Shown: positions 25,196 to 34,983 of the stretch, piece by piece
Layout of the letters: each line of letters begins with the position of its first letter
Position numbering within the stretch: the stretch's first letter is position 1
Virus record (IMG/VR): IMGVR_UViG_3300009149_000022
Location: 1-64,000 of that record
DNA: 64,000 nucleotides
Strand: one strand, 5' to 3'
Source: a virus
Position numbers and translations under genes: made by a program
Notes under the pieces: generated by a model
Seen by the model: the letters and a program-made list of their open reading frames with translations, nothing else
What the model was told of the DNA's origin: nothing
The model's database searches: none

Positions 25196-26812
25196 ATGGC
25201 ATCTATATTTAATAGAACGGGAGTTAATAGTAACAATTCCGATGTTAATAACAAATCATTTAGAAACACAGCACTTAGAAAATTATCAGGTAGGGGATAT
25301 GATTTCAAAGATTCAGTTATTACAAATTCCGAAGCCATAGGTAGTATCGAAAACAAAATAGGATGGGAAGAAAACAATAATTTATTGAGGTATGGATATG
25401 ATTCTAATAATATGGATCAGTTATATGATTTTTCGTATTCTGATGTATATTCTAAAAAGAATATACCATTCTTTGACCAAAACTACCCATCAAAAATAAA
25501 ACAATTAAGGACATATGCACTACAAGATGAAATAGAAATGATCCTTGACACACTTACGGACGAAATAGTGGTTTATAATACCGATAGATATTTTGCTAAT
25601 ATAGAATGGGAAAGTGACCCGAACATGAAAGAAGAGTTTTCTGCTATTATCAAAGATAGTTTAAATGAAAACTTTAAGAAGATATATAATCTATTTGGTT
25701 TTAAGAACGAAAATTCAGCATGGGATTTTGTCAAAAAATTTTTAGTTGATGGGTATTTATCTTACGAAATTATATGGGACAGCAAAAAAATAAATATAAT
25801 AGGATTTAAAGAATTAGATCCAATATCACTAACTCCAAAAATATATGAAGACGGTACTAGAGGATGGGTACAATATCCATTAGATCAAGTCAAAAAAAGA
25901 GAGTTATCGGATGCACAAGTTATATTTCTAGCTTTTTCCGCAATTAATGGAGAAAATAGAGTTTCTTATACCGAAAGACTAATACGATCTTTTAACATAT
26001 TAAGAATAATGGAACAAACTAGAATTATTTGGGCTGTTGTTAATAGTTCATATAAAACAAAATTTGTTATACCCGTTGGTGGTAAATCAAAAACTATGGC
26101 AAAACAAACCCTTGGTTCTTTGATGCAGTCATACAGAGAAAATGTCAATTTCGATAACGAATCGGGAGAGTTAAAGATAAATGGTAAATCTATGATGCCA
26201 TTTTCAAAAGAATATTGGATACCTGAAGGTGACCAAGGAACACCAACAATAGAAAATATCGGAAACGACGGTCCAGATATGTCAGATACTGAATCTTTAA
26301 AGTATTTTGTTGATAAATTAATACAAGTATCCAAGATTCCAAGAAATAGATTTGTTAAAGAAGAAAGTCCAACTTGGGAATCATCTCCGGAAGGCTATAC
26401 AAGAGAAGAAATATATTTTGGTCGATTTATAGATAGATTAAGGGGTAAAATACAAGAAGTTGTATTGAAACCAACCATTTTACAAACAAAGAGAGACATT
26501 AAAGAATTGGCGGAAGATCCAATGTTTGATTCAAAGGTAAATTTATCTTGGGTCAAATATGATGTATTTGAAAAATTAAAAGAAACTGAATTACTACAAA
26601 GAGAATTAGATTTAATTAGTTCGGCTAAAGATTCTCTAATTGATTATGATGCAGATGGTAGTGAAATTAGATTCTTTAGTTCTGAGTTTTTGGTTAGGAA
26701 ATATCTAACATCACTAACAGAAAGTGATTTAAAACTCAATAGAAAATTGAAAGAACAAGAAGACAAAAATATAGAAAATTCATTAGACACTGATGACGAA
26801 ACTGACTTTTAG
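25196..26812 (+). CDS. 20: Portal vertex protein gp20
   Basis: 538 aa, close to T4 gp20 (524 aa). Characteristic segments: LRTYALQDEIEMILDTLTDEIVV (~105), DGYLSYEIIWD (~182), the stem region, and the highly conserved DKLIQVSKIPRNRFVKE (~376). The dodecameric portal initiates prohead assembly and forms the DNA channel. It is followed by the protease-scaffold and capsid genes in the usual T4 order 20-21-22-23. Confidence 0.92.
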   Translation: MASIFNRTGVNSNNSDVNNKSFRNTALRKLSGRGYDFKDSVITNSEAIGSIENKIGWEENNNLLRYGYDSNNMDQLYDFSYSDVYSKKNIPFFDQNYPSKIKQLRTYALQDEIEMILDTLTDEIVVYNTDRYFANIEWESDPNMKEEFSAIIKDSLNENFKKIYNLFGFKNENSAWDFVKKFLVDGYLSYEIIWDSKKINIIGFKELDPISLTPKIYEDGTRGWVQYPLDQVKKRELSDAQVIFLAFSAINGENRVSYTERLIRSFNILRIMEQTRIIWAVVNSSYKTKFVIPVGGKSKTMAKQTLGSLMQSYRENVNFDNESGELKINGKSMMPFSKEYWIPEGDQGTPTIENIGNDGPDMSDTESLKYFVDKLIQVSKIPRNRFVKEESPTWESSPEGYTREEIYFGRFIDRLRGKIQEVVLKPTILQTKRDIKELAEDPMFDSKVNLSWVKYDVFEKLKETELLQRELDLISSAKDSLIDYDADGSEIRFFSSEFLVRKYLTSLTESDLKLNRKLKEQEDKNIENSLDTDDETDF

Positions 26813-26832
26813 ATAAGTGGTGATTATAAAAA

Positions 26833-26841
26833 GATTAAATA
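26833..26841 (+). promoter_or_regulatory. Late-promoter-like motif GATTAAATA
   Basis: 30 nt before the ATG of the protease-scaffold fusion. Confidence 0.5.
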
Positions 26842-26871
26842 ATATAAATTGTAGAAAAATTAATTCGTAAA

Positions 26872-28794
26872 ATGAAAGATTTATTATTAATAGAAAAATC
26901 CAAATTTTCTGTGAAATCAACAAGTGATTCGGATAAATACACCCTAGAAGGTGTATTTACAGAATTTGATTCAGAAAACCGAAATGGTAGGGTATACACA
27001 AAAAAAGAATTTCAACCACACTTTGATGCACTGAAAAGGGTAGTAGAAGATGGTACTTGTGTTGGGGAACTAGATCACCCAAAACAATTCGAAACTACAC
27101 TCAGAAACGTTTCTCACAAAATAGAAGATATTTGGATGGACGAACAAAACAACCGTGTTATGGGTAGAATAAAACTTTTAGATACGGATGCTGGTAAGCA
27201 AGCAAAAGCACTAATAGATGCTGGAATACCTTTACACATTTCATCAAGAGCCGCTGGTACAGTAACAGAAAACAAAAGTGTTAAAATCCACAAACTATTT
27301 ACATATGACTTAGTTGACACACCGGGTTTTGAAAATGCTCGTTTGAAAAGTAGTGTTAATGAATCGTTTGGATTCTTAAATGAAAGCACCGAACTTGATA
27401 GATTTAGTGATTTTGCTATATATGAAGTTCAAAAACAAATTAAGCAAGATATGAACGAATTAAATAATAAAAATAAAGAAATTGAAAAAATGGATTATAT
27501 CAAGGAAAGTGAATTCAACGCATATACCGATTTCACCAAAGAAGCAATCGAAAGTGTTAAAACGGAAATCAAAGAACTACAAGAAGTGCAAGAAAGTATC
27601 ATCGAACAAAATGATAGTATTGTTGATGAATATAGTAATGCTGATTTCAAAGGAAGGTTAGATACTGTTGATGAAAAATTGACTAGTATTGAAAATAAAA
27701 TTAAAACACTAGAAGAAAGTAAAGATTCTGGTAAAGAATTAACTTCTAGTGACGAAACCGTAGAATATCACGTTGGTGATAAATTCGAAGGGAAAGTGAT
27801 TAGAGCGGTTGAAAAAACTGATGATGGTAAAACAACATTATATTTCGAAAGTGATGATGATGCAATGATTCTAGAAAACAAAATAGAAGAATCATCTTTG
27901 GCAAAACCAGACACTTTACAAGTTGGACAACAATATAAAGACAAAGGAACAATCACATCTATTGAAGTTCAAGATGATGGTGGTACTAAAGTATATATAG
28001 ATTCTATGGATGAACCTATTATTTTACCATCACCATCAAAGGTTGATAATATCATAGATGATAAAACTTTACAAGAAAAGTTAGATAACATGGAAACGAA
28101 ATATGCAGATTTAGAAGCAAAATTCGAAGCTATGATTAAATGGTCTAATCACACAACAGATACAGTTAGTGCATTAGAAAAGTGGTCAGATCACGCTACT
28201 GATACTATTTCAGTGGTTGAAAATTGGTCAGATCATGTTACTGAAACCGTAACAGGTATAGAAAATTGGTCAGATCATGTTACTGAAACCGTAACAGGTA
28301 TAGAAAATTGGTCAGATCATGTTACTGAAACCGTAAGTATGTTAGAATCGGTTGACAATAAAAAAGAAAACGATACCACTAAAATCAACGAAAATAAAAT
28401 CAACGATTTTAAAGCGAGTATATATAATAAACTAGAGAGTATTTTAGAAGATAAGGAGCAAAAGTCTGATAACAACGAATCTCTAAATGAGTCTAAACAA
28501 AAATCAGCAGAAAAAAGTGAAGCACCTTTGTGGATGCAAATGATTCCTGCAAAATACAAGGAAACTTGGGAAAGTTTAGACGAAGTTGAACAAATAAGAA
28601 TCACTAATCGAGCGAATCTTTTTGAGTTCAAAACACAATCTGCAATCAAAGAATTTTGGAACAATGAATTGACAAAAGAAAATTTGATTAAAGAGGAAAA
28701 ATCACAACCGGAATTGAGTGTTGAAGAAAAACAAGCACATCTCAACGAAAAAAGAATGAAAGCTGTTAACGGATATAAGAACCTTTTCGGGTAA
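26872..28794 (+). CDS. 21: Prohead core protease fused to scaffold (gp21-gp22-like fusion)
   Basis: 640 aa. Residues 1-165 are the T4 gp21 (S80-type) protease: VFTEFDSENRNGRVY (~28), GELDHP with the catalytic His (~69) and LHISSRAAG with the catalytic Ser (~124), then VDTPGFENARL. Residues ~175-640 are a long charged coiled coil like the gp22 scaffold, including five 14-residue repeats. A gp21 consensus site FLNE followed by Ser (E171) lies at the junction, and another, SLNE followed by Ser, at E540. Thus one polypeptide probably delivers protease and core and is then self-processed. T4 makes these as separate genes. Confidence 0.85.
   Translation: MKDLLLIEKSKFSVKSTSDSDKYTLEGVFTEFDSENRNGRVYTKKEFQPHFDALKRVVEDGTCVGELDHPKQFETTLRNVSHKIEDIWMDEQNNRVMGRIKLLDTDAGKQAKALIDAGIPLHISSRAAGTVTENKSVKIHKLFTYDLVDTPGFENARLKSSVNESFGFLNESTELDRFSDFAIYEVQKQIKQDMNELNNKNKEIEKMDYIKESEFNAYTDFTKEAIESVKTEIKELQEVQESIIEQNDSIVDEYSNADFKGRLDTVDEKLTSIENKIKTLEESKDSGKELTSSDETVEYHVGDKFEGKVIRAVEKTDDGKTTLYFESDDDAMILENKIEESSLAKPDTLQVGQQYKDKGTITSIEVQDDGGTKVYIDSMDEPIILPSPSKVDNIIDDKTLQEKLDNMETKYADLEAKFEAMIKWSNHTTDTVSALEKWSDHATDTISVVENWSDHVTETVTGIENWSDHVTETVTGIENWSDHVTETVSMLESVDNKKENDTTKINENKINDFKASIYNKLESILEDKEQKSDNNESLNESKQKSAEKSEAPLWMQMIPAKYKETWESLDEVEQIRITNRANLFEFKTQSAIKEFWNNELTKENLIKEEKSQPELSVEEKQAHLNEKRMKAVNGYKNLFG
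28138..28347 (+). repeat. Five 42-nt (14-codon) tandem repeats in the scaffold domain
   Basis: Units start at 28138, 28180, 28222, 28264 and 28306 and encode variants of NWSDHVTETVTGIE (two heptads each). Units 3 and 4 are identical at DNA level, implying recent duplication. Confidence 0.9.
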
Positions 28795-28803
28795 GATTAA
28801 ATA
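28795..28803 (+). promoter_or_regulatory. Late-promoter-like motif GATTAAATA before the capsid gene
   Basis: 20 nt before the ATG of the major capsid gene, the most highly expressed gene expected in the window; among the best-placed examples of the motif. Confidence 0.6.
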
Positions 28804-28823
28804 AAGAAAAATAAGTTGTTAAA

Positions 28824-30488
28824 ATGAACAAAAATCAATTATTAGAAAACTGGTCACCAGTAATCGAACAAACAATTGGCACAAACGTAGACGCTTCTAA
28901 AAAACATTTAGTAGCGACCGTGTGTCAGTTACAAGAAAACTACGAAGCTAGATTGGCTTCTGGTGGTTTAAATGAAAATAACGCATATGCAACATTAGGT
29001 TCTGTGAACGGCATGGGTGGTGTGCAATTACCATCTACAACTGGAAACGGTTGGTCAACTGGTGCTGATGGATCGGGTGATGTACCTTATTCACTATTAC
29101 CATTGGCTATTCAAGTAGCGGCACAAACAATTGGTTTGGAATTAGTTCCAACTATTCCAATGAATGCACCAGTAGGTATGTTGTCTTATATGGATTTCGT
29201 ATACGCGGGTGGTAAAAATGGTTATGCACCACTAAACGATATTTATGCAGCCGGTACTGATGGAAAGTCTCCAAACTCTCCTATTTACATCAAAGCTGAA
29301 TTAGATGCGTATACATTAGCTACTAAAGGAGCAACTGCTTCTATCGGTGGTGAAGCTGTTACTATACTTGGACAATCTAGAATAGATGGTTATTCAATCA
29401 TTAAATTACCTAGAGAACTTTCAGGTTCTAACACGATGGCATCTTTGATTCCATCTACAACTACGGGTGCTGCACCAGTAACTATTACTTTTGCTGGTGG
29501 TACAGCAGGTATCATATCTAAAGCTGAACTAGTAAAAGCATTGGAAGATCACGTTATTGATTTTTCAACAAACCAAGGAGCTGATACATTCAACCAAGTA
29601 GATAAAATGTCAAGACTACAAGGAGAAACTACTCCAGCTAACGTAGGAAACTTGCAATTATTTTCTAAAGCTGTTGAAGCTAAGACTGTTCAAGCTGCGG
29701 CTGCGGTAACAAGAGAACAGTTGATGGACTTGAAACAATTTGGTATAGATGCAGTTGCACAAGCAAACCAATTCTTAGCAAATGAAATGACGCAAGTTAT
29801 CAACAAAGACGTCTTGGGTGAAATATTTGCACTAGGTTTGACTAACCATAAGAATATCGAAGCTGTAAGTGGAAGAAATTATCACTTGATCTTAGATAGT
29901 ACTGCAACTACTTACACAGTAGGTACTACACCAGCAACAACTGGTAACTTCTGGGAATATTTCGGTGCCGGTACTGTTATTAATGGTATTGATGCAGCTA
30001 ACTTAGGTGCTGAAAACTTAGGAACAAGACAAAGACGATTAATGTCTAGAATGCTTATGACCTCAAACATTATCTCAGTAAGAGGTAGAAGAGGACCAGC
30101 CACATTTGCAGTTTGTTCTGCGGGTACGGCTAGTGGATTCCAAGATTGTGCAGGATTCGTTCCTTACCCAATCGCAAACACCATCAATCAAGTACCGGGT
30201 GCTTTATACCCACTAGGAACTTTAGTTGGAATTGCAATCTACGTTGACCCTAACATGTCATTCGAAGATGGTAGAATCGCAGTAGGTAGAAAAGGTGATG
30301 GTAACACACCTGGTCTAGTATTCATGCCTTACGTTATGGCTGATACTGTTGAAACAATTGCAGAAGGTACTATGGCACCTAAACTTCAAATGAAGTCTAG
30401 ATATGCACTAGTTCACGCTGGACACCACCCAGAAACAATGTATCTTACATTGGGTGTTGATAATATTGTTGACCAAGTTTGGGCTTAA
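28824..30488 (+). CDS. 23: Major capsid protein gp23
   Basis: 554 aa (T4 gp23 is 521). An N-terminal propeptide (MNKNQLLENWSPVIE) ends at a prohead-protease site GLNE followed by Asn (E51), analogous to T4 cleavage at E65. The mature region starts NNAYATLGSVNGMGG and contains LVPTIPMNAPVGMLSYMDFVYAGG (~110), the conserved gp23 segment, and VTREQLMDLKQFG-like helices. Base composition is visibly richer in GC than neighbours, as often seen for highly expressed capsid genes. Forms the hexameric head lattice. A strong terminator follows. Confidence 0.95.
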   Translation: MNKNQLLENWSPVIEQTIGTNVDASKKHLVATVCQLQENYEARLASGGLNENNAYATLGSVNGMGGVQLPSTTGNGWSTGADGSGDVPYSLLPLAIQVAAQTIGLELVPTIPMNAPVGMLSYMDFVYAGGKNGYAPLNDIYAAGTDGKSPNSPIYIKAELDAYTLATKGATASIGGEAVTILGQSRIDGYSIIKLPRELSGSNTMASLIPSTTTGAAPVTITFAGGTAGIISKAELVKALEDHVIDFSTNQGADTFNQVDKMSRLQGETTPANVGNLQLFSKAVEAKTVQAAAAVTREQLMDLKQFGIDAVAQANQFLANEMTQVINKDVLGEIFALGLTNHKNIEAVSGRNYHLILDSTATTYTVGTTPATTGNFWEYFGAGTVINGIDAANLGAENLGTRQRRLMSRMLMTSNIISVRGRRGPATFAVCSAGTASGFQDCAGFVPYPIANTINQVPGALYPLGTLVGIAIYVDPNMSFEDGRIAVGRKGDGNTPGLVFMPYVMADTVETIAEGTMAPKLQMKSRYALVHAGHHPETMYLTLGVDNIVDQVWA

Positions 30489-30508
30489 TTTCAAATTATC
30501 AATAAACA

Positions 30509-30539
30509 AAAAAGGGAATCATTTATGGTTCCCTTTTTT
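30509..30539 (+). terminator. Rho-independent terminator after the capsid gene
   Basis: Stem AAAGGGAATC / GGTTCCCTTT (one G-T pair) with a T run. Confidence 0.9.
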
Positions 30540-30541
30540 AT

Positions 30542-30550
30542 TATTAAATA
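30542..30550 (+). promoter_or_regulatory. Late-promoter-like motif TATTAAATA
   Basis: Follows the capsid terminator, 20 nt before the ATG at 30571. Confidence 0.5.
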
Positions 30551-30570
30551 TTAAAAAAAACATCTATGTC

Positions 30571-31542
30571 ATGTCCGATGAAAATATACTAAACGAAGAA
30601 GATTTAAGATTTTTAAAAGCTTATTTAGACACCGAAGAAAAAATTAAACAATTTTTAATAACTTATATGTATATATTATCCCCTGGTATGGCCGATGGTA
30701 TCACAGAATCACAAATCATCGAAAGAACAATACTAGAAAGTGATTTAATTAATGAAAATTTAATAGGAGACGTTTTTACATTTATAAAGGGTAAAAATGC
30801 AATAAGTAAATATTATAAGGGATTAGATTCTGCCGCAAAAAACTATATATCAGCAGCTAAACAAATAGATAATTTAGATAGAGATAAAAGAGGTGATAAG
30901 AGAAAATCAGAATTGGATAAATACGAATCTACCGTTAAAAAATTAGAAGATGTAAAGAAAAACATTGATAAATTAAAAAAGGATTCTAAAATACTATCAA
31001 AATATGATTCTTATTCAAATAACAAATATAAAATAAAATTATTTCTAACTGGTAGAAAAGCTGGTGTTTCCTTATCTAAATTAAAAGGATATGAGGATGA
31101 TATAGATGCAATTAAACAAAATCAAACCACACTAAAACAAGATATTGAACAAGCTGAAAAGGAAGCAAAAGAGGCAGAAGAAAATCAAAAACCTAAAGAA
31201 ACGCCCGACACAAATTCACCTGACGATACCGAAAAAACTATAGATACAAAAAAGGAAAATATACAAAAAGAGTTAGATAAACTAAAAGAAAAGAAAAACA
31301 AAATAAAGAAAAACACCATTATTTTAAAAAACAAACTTAAAAATGGTGAATCATTAACAGATGAAGATAGAAGTAAACAAATTGATTATGCAAATAGTAT
31401 TTCAAAAATAGAAGATCAAATTGTAAAATTAGAAAAAAATTTAAAAGAAAATTCAACACTATCGTTGTCTTTTTTCATGGATTTACACACACTTAACGAA
31501 GATATTACATGCTTAGAAAATTCAATAGGAGAAAATCTATAA
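30571..31542 (+). CDS. Coiled-coil protein of unknown function
   Basis: 323 aa from the ATG at 30571; the frame is open further up through the terminator, but that part is not plausible. Residues ~85-290 are Lys/Glu-rich coiled coil (KKLEDVKKNIDKLKKDSK, then QNQTTLKQDIEQAEKEAKE) with a Pro/Asp/Thr-rich break (PKETPDTNSPDDTEKT). No named family. Position after the capsid gene and its own late-type promoter suggest a virion or assembly protein. The 3' end overlaps the next gene by 34 nt. Confidence 0.7.
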   Translation: MSDENILNEEDLRFLKAYLDTEEKIKQFLITYMYILSPGMADGITESQIIERTILESDLINENLIGDVFTFIKGKNAISKYYKGLDSAAKNYISAAKQIDNLDRDKRGDKRKSELDKYESTVKKLEDVKKNIDKLKKDSKILSKYDSYSNNKYKIKLFLTGRKAGVSLSKLKGYEDDIDAIKQNQTTLKQDIEQAEKEAKEAEENQKPKETPDTNSPDDTEKTIDTKKENIQKELDKLKEKKNKIKKNTIILKNKLKNGESLTDEDRSKQIDYANSISKIEDQIVKLEKNLKENSTLSLSFFMDLHTLNEDITCLENSIGENL

Positions 31543-32150
31543 GAAAAAATTTTAACACAGATATAATCTATAAGGGTTTACTTTTAGATAAGGCAAATCA
31601 ACAAGAAAAAAAAGTACTTACAACTAGTAAAATTGCACAAAAGTGGTTTGATGATGATTTGTTTTGTAACATACTAATCCAAAAGGATAAGTTTTTTATG
31701 AATAAGTTAACGGGTCACCAAACAAAAAGATTATTTCCTTTTTATCCTAGTTTTATACCACTAATAGATTCGAAAACAATTCTATCTAAAGAAGAATATT
31801 ATTGGACAGCAAATACTATTGAATATCCTTGTATACGATGTAACAATCCAACCATTTCGTTTTTGGGGGATTTTAAATTAAAAAATGTTTTGTGTGGTAA
31901 TTGCATAGAGGACCACTATATTAATAAAATGGGACGTTTCGATAAACACATGCACAATCACGAATATTCTAAATATCAACAAAATTTTTATATTATCAAC
32001 AAAGAACATCAAAGTATGATATTCAATAAACTCATTAAAAGAGAAAGATCACTATATATCAACGATAAGACAATTTTGAAATCTGTAAAAAGAGTATACA
32101 CAAACAAATTGAATCACATAGAAAAAATATTTAATTCTTTACTAGGTTAA
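31509..32150 (+). CDS. Zinc-finger-like protein of unknown function
   Basis: 213 aa. Contains two CxxC pairs (CIRCNN ~111 and CGNC ~133) spaced like a zinc ribbon, in a basic context; the C-terminus is rich in Lys and Arg. It may bind nucleic acid. No family name is justified. It overlaps the previous gene by 34 nt and, tail to tail, the minus-strand gene by 20 nt. Confidence 0.65.
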   Translation: MLRKFNRRKSIRKNFNTDIIYKGLLLDKANQQEKKVLTTSKIAQKWFDDDLFCNILIQKDKFFMNKLTGHQTKRLFPFYPSFIPLIDSKTILSKEEYYWTANTIEYPCIRCNNPTISFLGDFKLKNVLCGNCIEDHYINKMGRFDKHMHNHEYSKYQQNFYIINKEHQSMIFNKLIKRERSLYINDKTILKSVKRVYTNKLNHIEKIFNSLLG

Positions 32151-32799
32151 ATTTTATCAAATAAGGTAAAATTATACCCAACGGATTCAATGCTATGCTC
32201 GTTTTTATTTCTATTACATTATTTTCTTCATCATATACAAAGGGTGTTTCACTATAGAACGAACCGTTATATTTAACCTTTCCATTTTTTGATATTGTAT
32301 AATGTTCGATTATAGAACAATTACACATTTCTATATAAACATGTAACTTTTTTCTTTTATCCAGTATTCGTTTTCTGACAACAGAAATATTATTCTTTAA
32401 AAATGTTATAGTTGATTTTATTTCCAGATATTTCTTTTTCAATTGTAACACACTACGTGTTGCAATTTCATCTATTTCAGCTAGTTCTAGTGAAGTTCCG
32501 GGTAATTCATAAATATAATTAAACAATTTTTCACTTTTCTTATCTTTATTAATAATTTCATAACTAGCAATAAAAGATTCTAAGTCTCTATATCTTTTTT
32601 CCAATGTTTCAAACTCTTGAAACAAAAACCCTTTATCAATGTTTTGCTCAACTCTTTGTAAATATGCCATTAGTTTCCAATGTTTGTGTTCGACATCTAT
32701 AGGTTCTTCTACAAACCACGTGTTAGGGAATTCGTTTGGAACATAGTTCTTATCTTCGATTATAATTTTATCGGTTCCTATAAAATATTCTGTATTCAT
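32131..32799 (-). CDS. Unknown minus-strand protein with coiled coil
   Basis: 222 aa on the minus strand, divergent from the clamp-loader gene (45 nt between the starts) and converging with the zinc-finger-like gene. The middle is a coiled coil (LEKRYRDLESFIASYEIINK, then LQLKKKYLEIKSTITFLKN); the last ~60 residues look like a small beta domain (HYTISKNGKVKYNGSFYS). No family recognised. Coding is supported by length, composition and lack of a competing + frame. Confidence 0.7.
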   Translation of the reverse strand: MNTEYFIGTDKIIIEDKNYVPNEFPNTWFVEEPIDVEHKHWKLMAYLQRVEQNIDKGFLFQEFETLEKRYRDLESFIASYEIINKDKKSEKLFNYIYELPGTSLELAEIDEIATRSVLQLKKKYLEIKSTITFLKNNISVVRKRILDKRKKLHVYIEMCNCSIIEHYTISKNGKVKYNGSFYSETPFVYDEENNVIEIKTSIALNPLGIILPYLIKFNLVKN

Positions 32800-32808
32800 A
32801 TTGTCTTT

Positions 32809-32819
32809 AATTAGTATAA
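32809..32819 (+). promoter_or_regulatory. Promoter-like motif AATTAGTATAA (replication class)
   Basis: One mismatch from AATAAGTATAA; 24 nt before the clamp-loader ATG in the short divergent gap. Confidence 0.4.
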
Positions 32820-32843
32820 AACATTGTTACTAATTTATTTAAT

Positions 32844-33797
32844 ATGAGTTTAAAAAACAACATTTGGGTCGAAAAATATAGACCACAAACATTAGAAGAA
32901 TTAATTATACCCGAACGTGTTTATAATAAATTCAAAGGTGGTAAATTGAACAACCATGTTTTGTTATATGGTAGTCCCGGATTGGGTAAAACTAGTTTAG
33001 GTAAAATCATAGCAAAAGATATGGTGAGTTTAGAAATAAATTGTTCACTTGATACTAGTGTAGACAATGTAAGGAATAAAATAACAGATTTTTGTTCTAA
33101 TATTTCTATTTTAAATGGTAAGAGAGGTCAAAAAGTAGTTTTGTTAGATGAGTTTGATGGTGTTTCTGAACAATATCTAAAAGCTATGAGGGGTGTGATA
33201 GAAAAATTTGCATCGACAACCAGATTTATAGCAACTTGTAATTATATTCAAAAGATACCTGATAACGTACAATCAAGATTTGATTGTATAAATTTCGATT
33301 TTCCGAAAGAGGAAGAAAGAGATTTAATGAAAAAATACTTGATTAGGTTTAACACAATATGCAAAGCTGAAGGAATTACAATTGAGCCCAAGGTCATGGG
33401 TAAAATTATAAAAAAACACTTTCCAGATCTTAGAAGTACTATAACATTTTTACAAGGAATGTACGAAGAAGGTAAATCTGAAATCAAAGAAGAAGATTTA
33501 TCGACATTCACGGGTGAAAATAAAGAATTGTTTGATAAGTTGTCGAATGCTAACGAAAAGTTTATCGACATTTATGTTTACGCATTTAAAAATCATGTCA
33601 ATAATGAAGACAATGTGTTTAATTCATTGGGTAAAGAATTTATAGATTACCTAATGAAAAAAGAAATAGATTCTAATAAAATAGGTAATGTTATTGTCGA
33701 TGTTGCTGATTATACATATAAATCTAATTTCGTTATAGATAAGTTCGTAACACTTTCTGCTTGTTTACAAAAAATTAAAAAAACACTAAATGAATAA
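32844..33797 (+). CDS. 44: Clamp loader large subunit gp44 (RFC-like AAA+ ATPase)
   Basis: 317 aa (T4 gp44 is 319). N-terminal WVEKYRPQTLEELI is the RFC box; Walker A GSPGLGKT at 43-50; Walker B VVLLDEFDG (~100); sensor and arginine finger region with ATCNYIQKIPDNVQSRF. Opens and loads the sliding clamp with ATP hydrolysis. The 3' end overlaps the RNase H gene by 8 nt. Confidence 0.93.
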   Translation: MSLKNNIWVEKYRPQTLEELIIPERVYNKFKGGKLNNHVLLYGSPGLGKTSLGKIIAKDMVSLEINCSLDTSVDNVRNKITDFCSNISILNGKRGQKVVLLDEFDGVSEQYLKAMRGVIEKFASTTRFIATCNYIQKIPDNVQSRFDCINFDFPKEEERDLMKKYLIRFNTICKAEGITIEPKVMGKIIKKHFPDLRSTITFLQGMYEEGKSEIKEEDLSTFTGENKELFDKLSNANEKFIDIYVYAFKNHVNNEDNVFNSLGKEFIDYLMKKEIDSNKIGNVIVDVADYTYKSNFVIDKFVTLSACLQKIKKTLNE

Positions 33798-34983
33798 ATT
33801 TACACTAATAGTCGATGGTAACTATTTATTATATTCTACTTTGAGTGTGATTCAGCTATTTTCGCCCAAAAACACTATGTTTTTGAAAGACAATGATGAA
33901 GAAATCATAAGAAAAGATACAAACGTGTTGTTAGAAAAACTCACACAAGTATATTCTAAAGACATTAGAAGTATTAGTCCCATATTAGAAAATGTTGTGA
34001 TTACTGTTGATGATTCCAATTCTTGGCGAAAAGATTTACACTTAACGAAAAATTATAAGGGTATAAAAAAACATTTACACTATAAGGGTAACCGACACAA
34101 GGACGAAAGTTTAAATTGGAATATTATTTTCGAAGTATTCAATTCATTTTTAAAAGGTGTTGCCCTATCATCTAATGTTCACTTTAAATCTATTCCCGGA
34201 TGTGAAGCTGATGATTTAATATTTGGGTATGCAAATTATTTAAGTGCGATGGGTAAAAGTTCTATAATTTATTCTGGTGATGGTGACTTAAAACAATGTG
34301 TGGGATTTAATAAAAGTAAAAATGCGTTTATAGTTCAATATCAAAAACAAATTAAGAAAATGTGGATTGATAGAGAAACCGCTTTATACTTAAAAGAAAA
34401 CCAAAAATCATACTTAGTTGATTGCATTCGTTCCGTCGTTGCTAATACATCATCTAAACTTAGTGTTGTGAACCCATTTGAGGTCGTTCTGGGCAAAGTT
34501 TTAGGTGGTGATGTATCAGACAACATTTTTCCAATTATCGTTGAATCTAGACAATATAAACCAACCGCAAAAAAAGCAGGTGAATGGTTCGAAACTGGTG
34601 TGACTAATACAATTATTAATAATATACAAAAAGAAATTGAATTTTCAAAATATAACGTAGAAGATTTATTTCGCTCGGATTTCAAAAAAAAGTTAGCAAG
34701 TTCTACATTGCGAAATTTCAAAACACAAAATCGCTATTCGGTTGATGATATTGAAAACAACGTAGATGTTAATACAACATTAGTATTATTACATAAAGAT
34801 ACTATACCTAGTTATTTGTATTCTGAAATAATAGATTGGTGCGAAAAGGTTTTTGAAAAAAAGAATTGTGATTTAAAAACCCAATTTGATTATAAGAAAT
34901 TATTACAATCTATATCACTATATGATAAAAAGTTACATGACAATTCATCAAGTGCAAGTATTTTTAAAGAATTAGGTATATGA
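33790..34983 (+). CDS. rnh: RNase H / 5' nuclease (T4 Rnh, FEN1-like)
   Basis: 397 aa (T4 Rnh is 305). Acidic metal-binding residues appear in order: LIVDGNYLLY (D9), VVITVDDSNSW (~76), GCEADDLIFGYA (~138) and YSGDGDLKQC (~160), followed by a helix-hairpin-helix region (LGGDVSDNIFP, ~238). Removes RNA primers from lagging-strand fragments. The C-terminal ~90 residues are longer than in T4. Overlaps the clamp loader and the next gene, so all three are coupled. Confidence 0.85.
   Translation: MNKFTLIVDGNYLLYSTLSVIQLFSPKNTMFLKDNDEEIIRKDTNVLLEKLTQVYSKDIRSISPILENVVITVDDSNSWRKDLHLTKNYKGIKKHLHYKGNRHKDESLNWNIIFEVFNSFLKGVALSSNVHFKSIPGCEADDLIFGYANYLSAMGKSSIIYSGDGDLKQCVGFNKSKNAFIVQYQKQIKKMWIDRETALYLKENQKSYLVDCIRSVVANTSSKLSVVNPFEVVLGKVLGGDVSDNIFPIIVESRQYKPTAKKAGEWFETGVTNTIINNIQKEIEFSKYNVEDLFRSDFKKKLASSTLRNFKTQNRYSVDDIENNVDVNTTLVLLHKDTIPSYLYSEIIDWCEKVFEKKNCDLKTQFDYKKLLQSISLYDKKLHDNSSSASIFKELGI

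Noticed and set aside
30454-30570. Extension of the coiled-coil gene upstream of 30571
   Set aside because: It overlaps the capsid gene end and passes through its terminator; MSDEN at 30571 is the sensible start.
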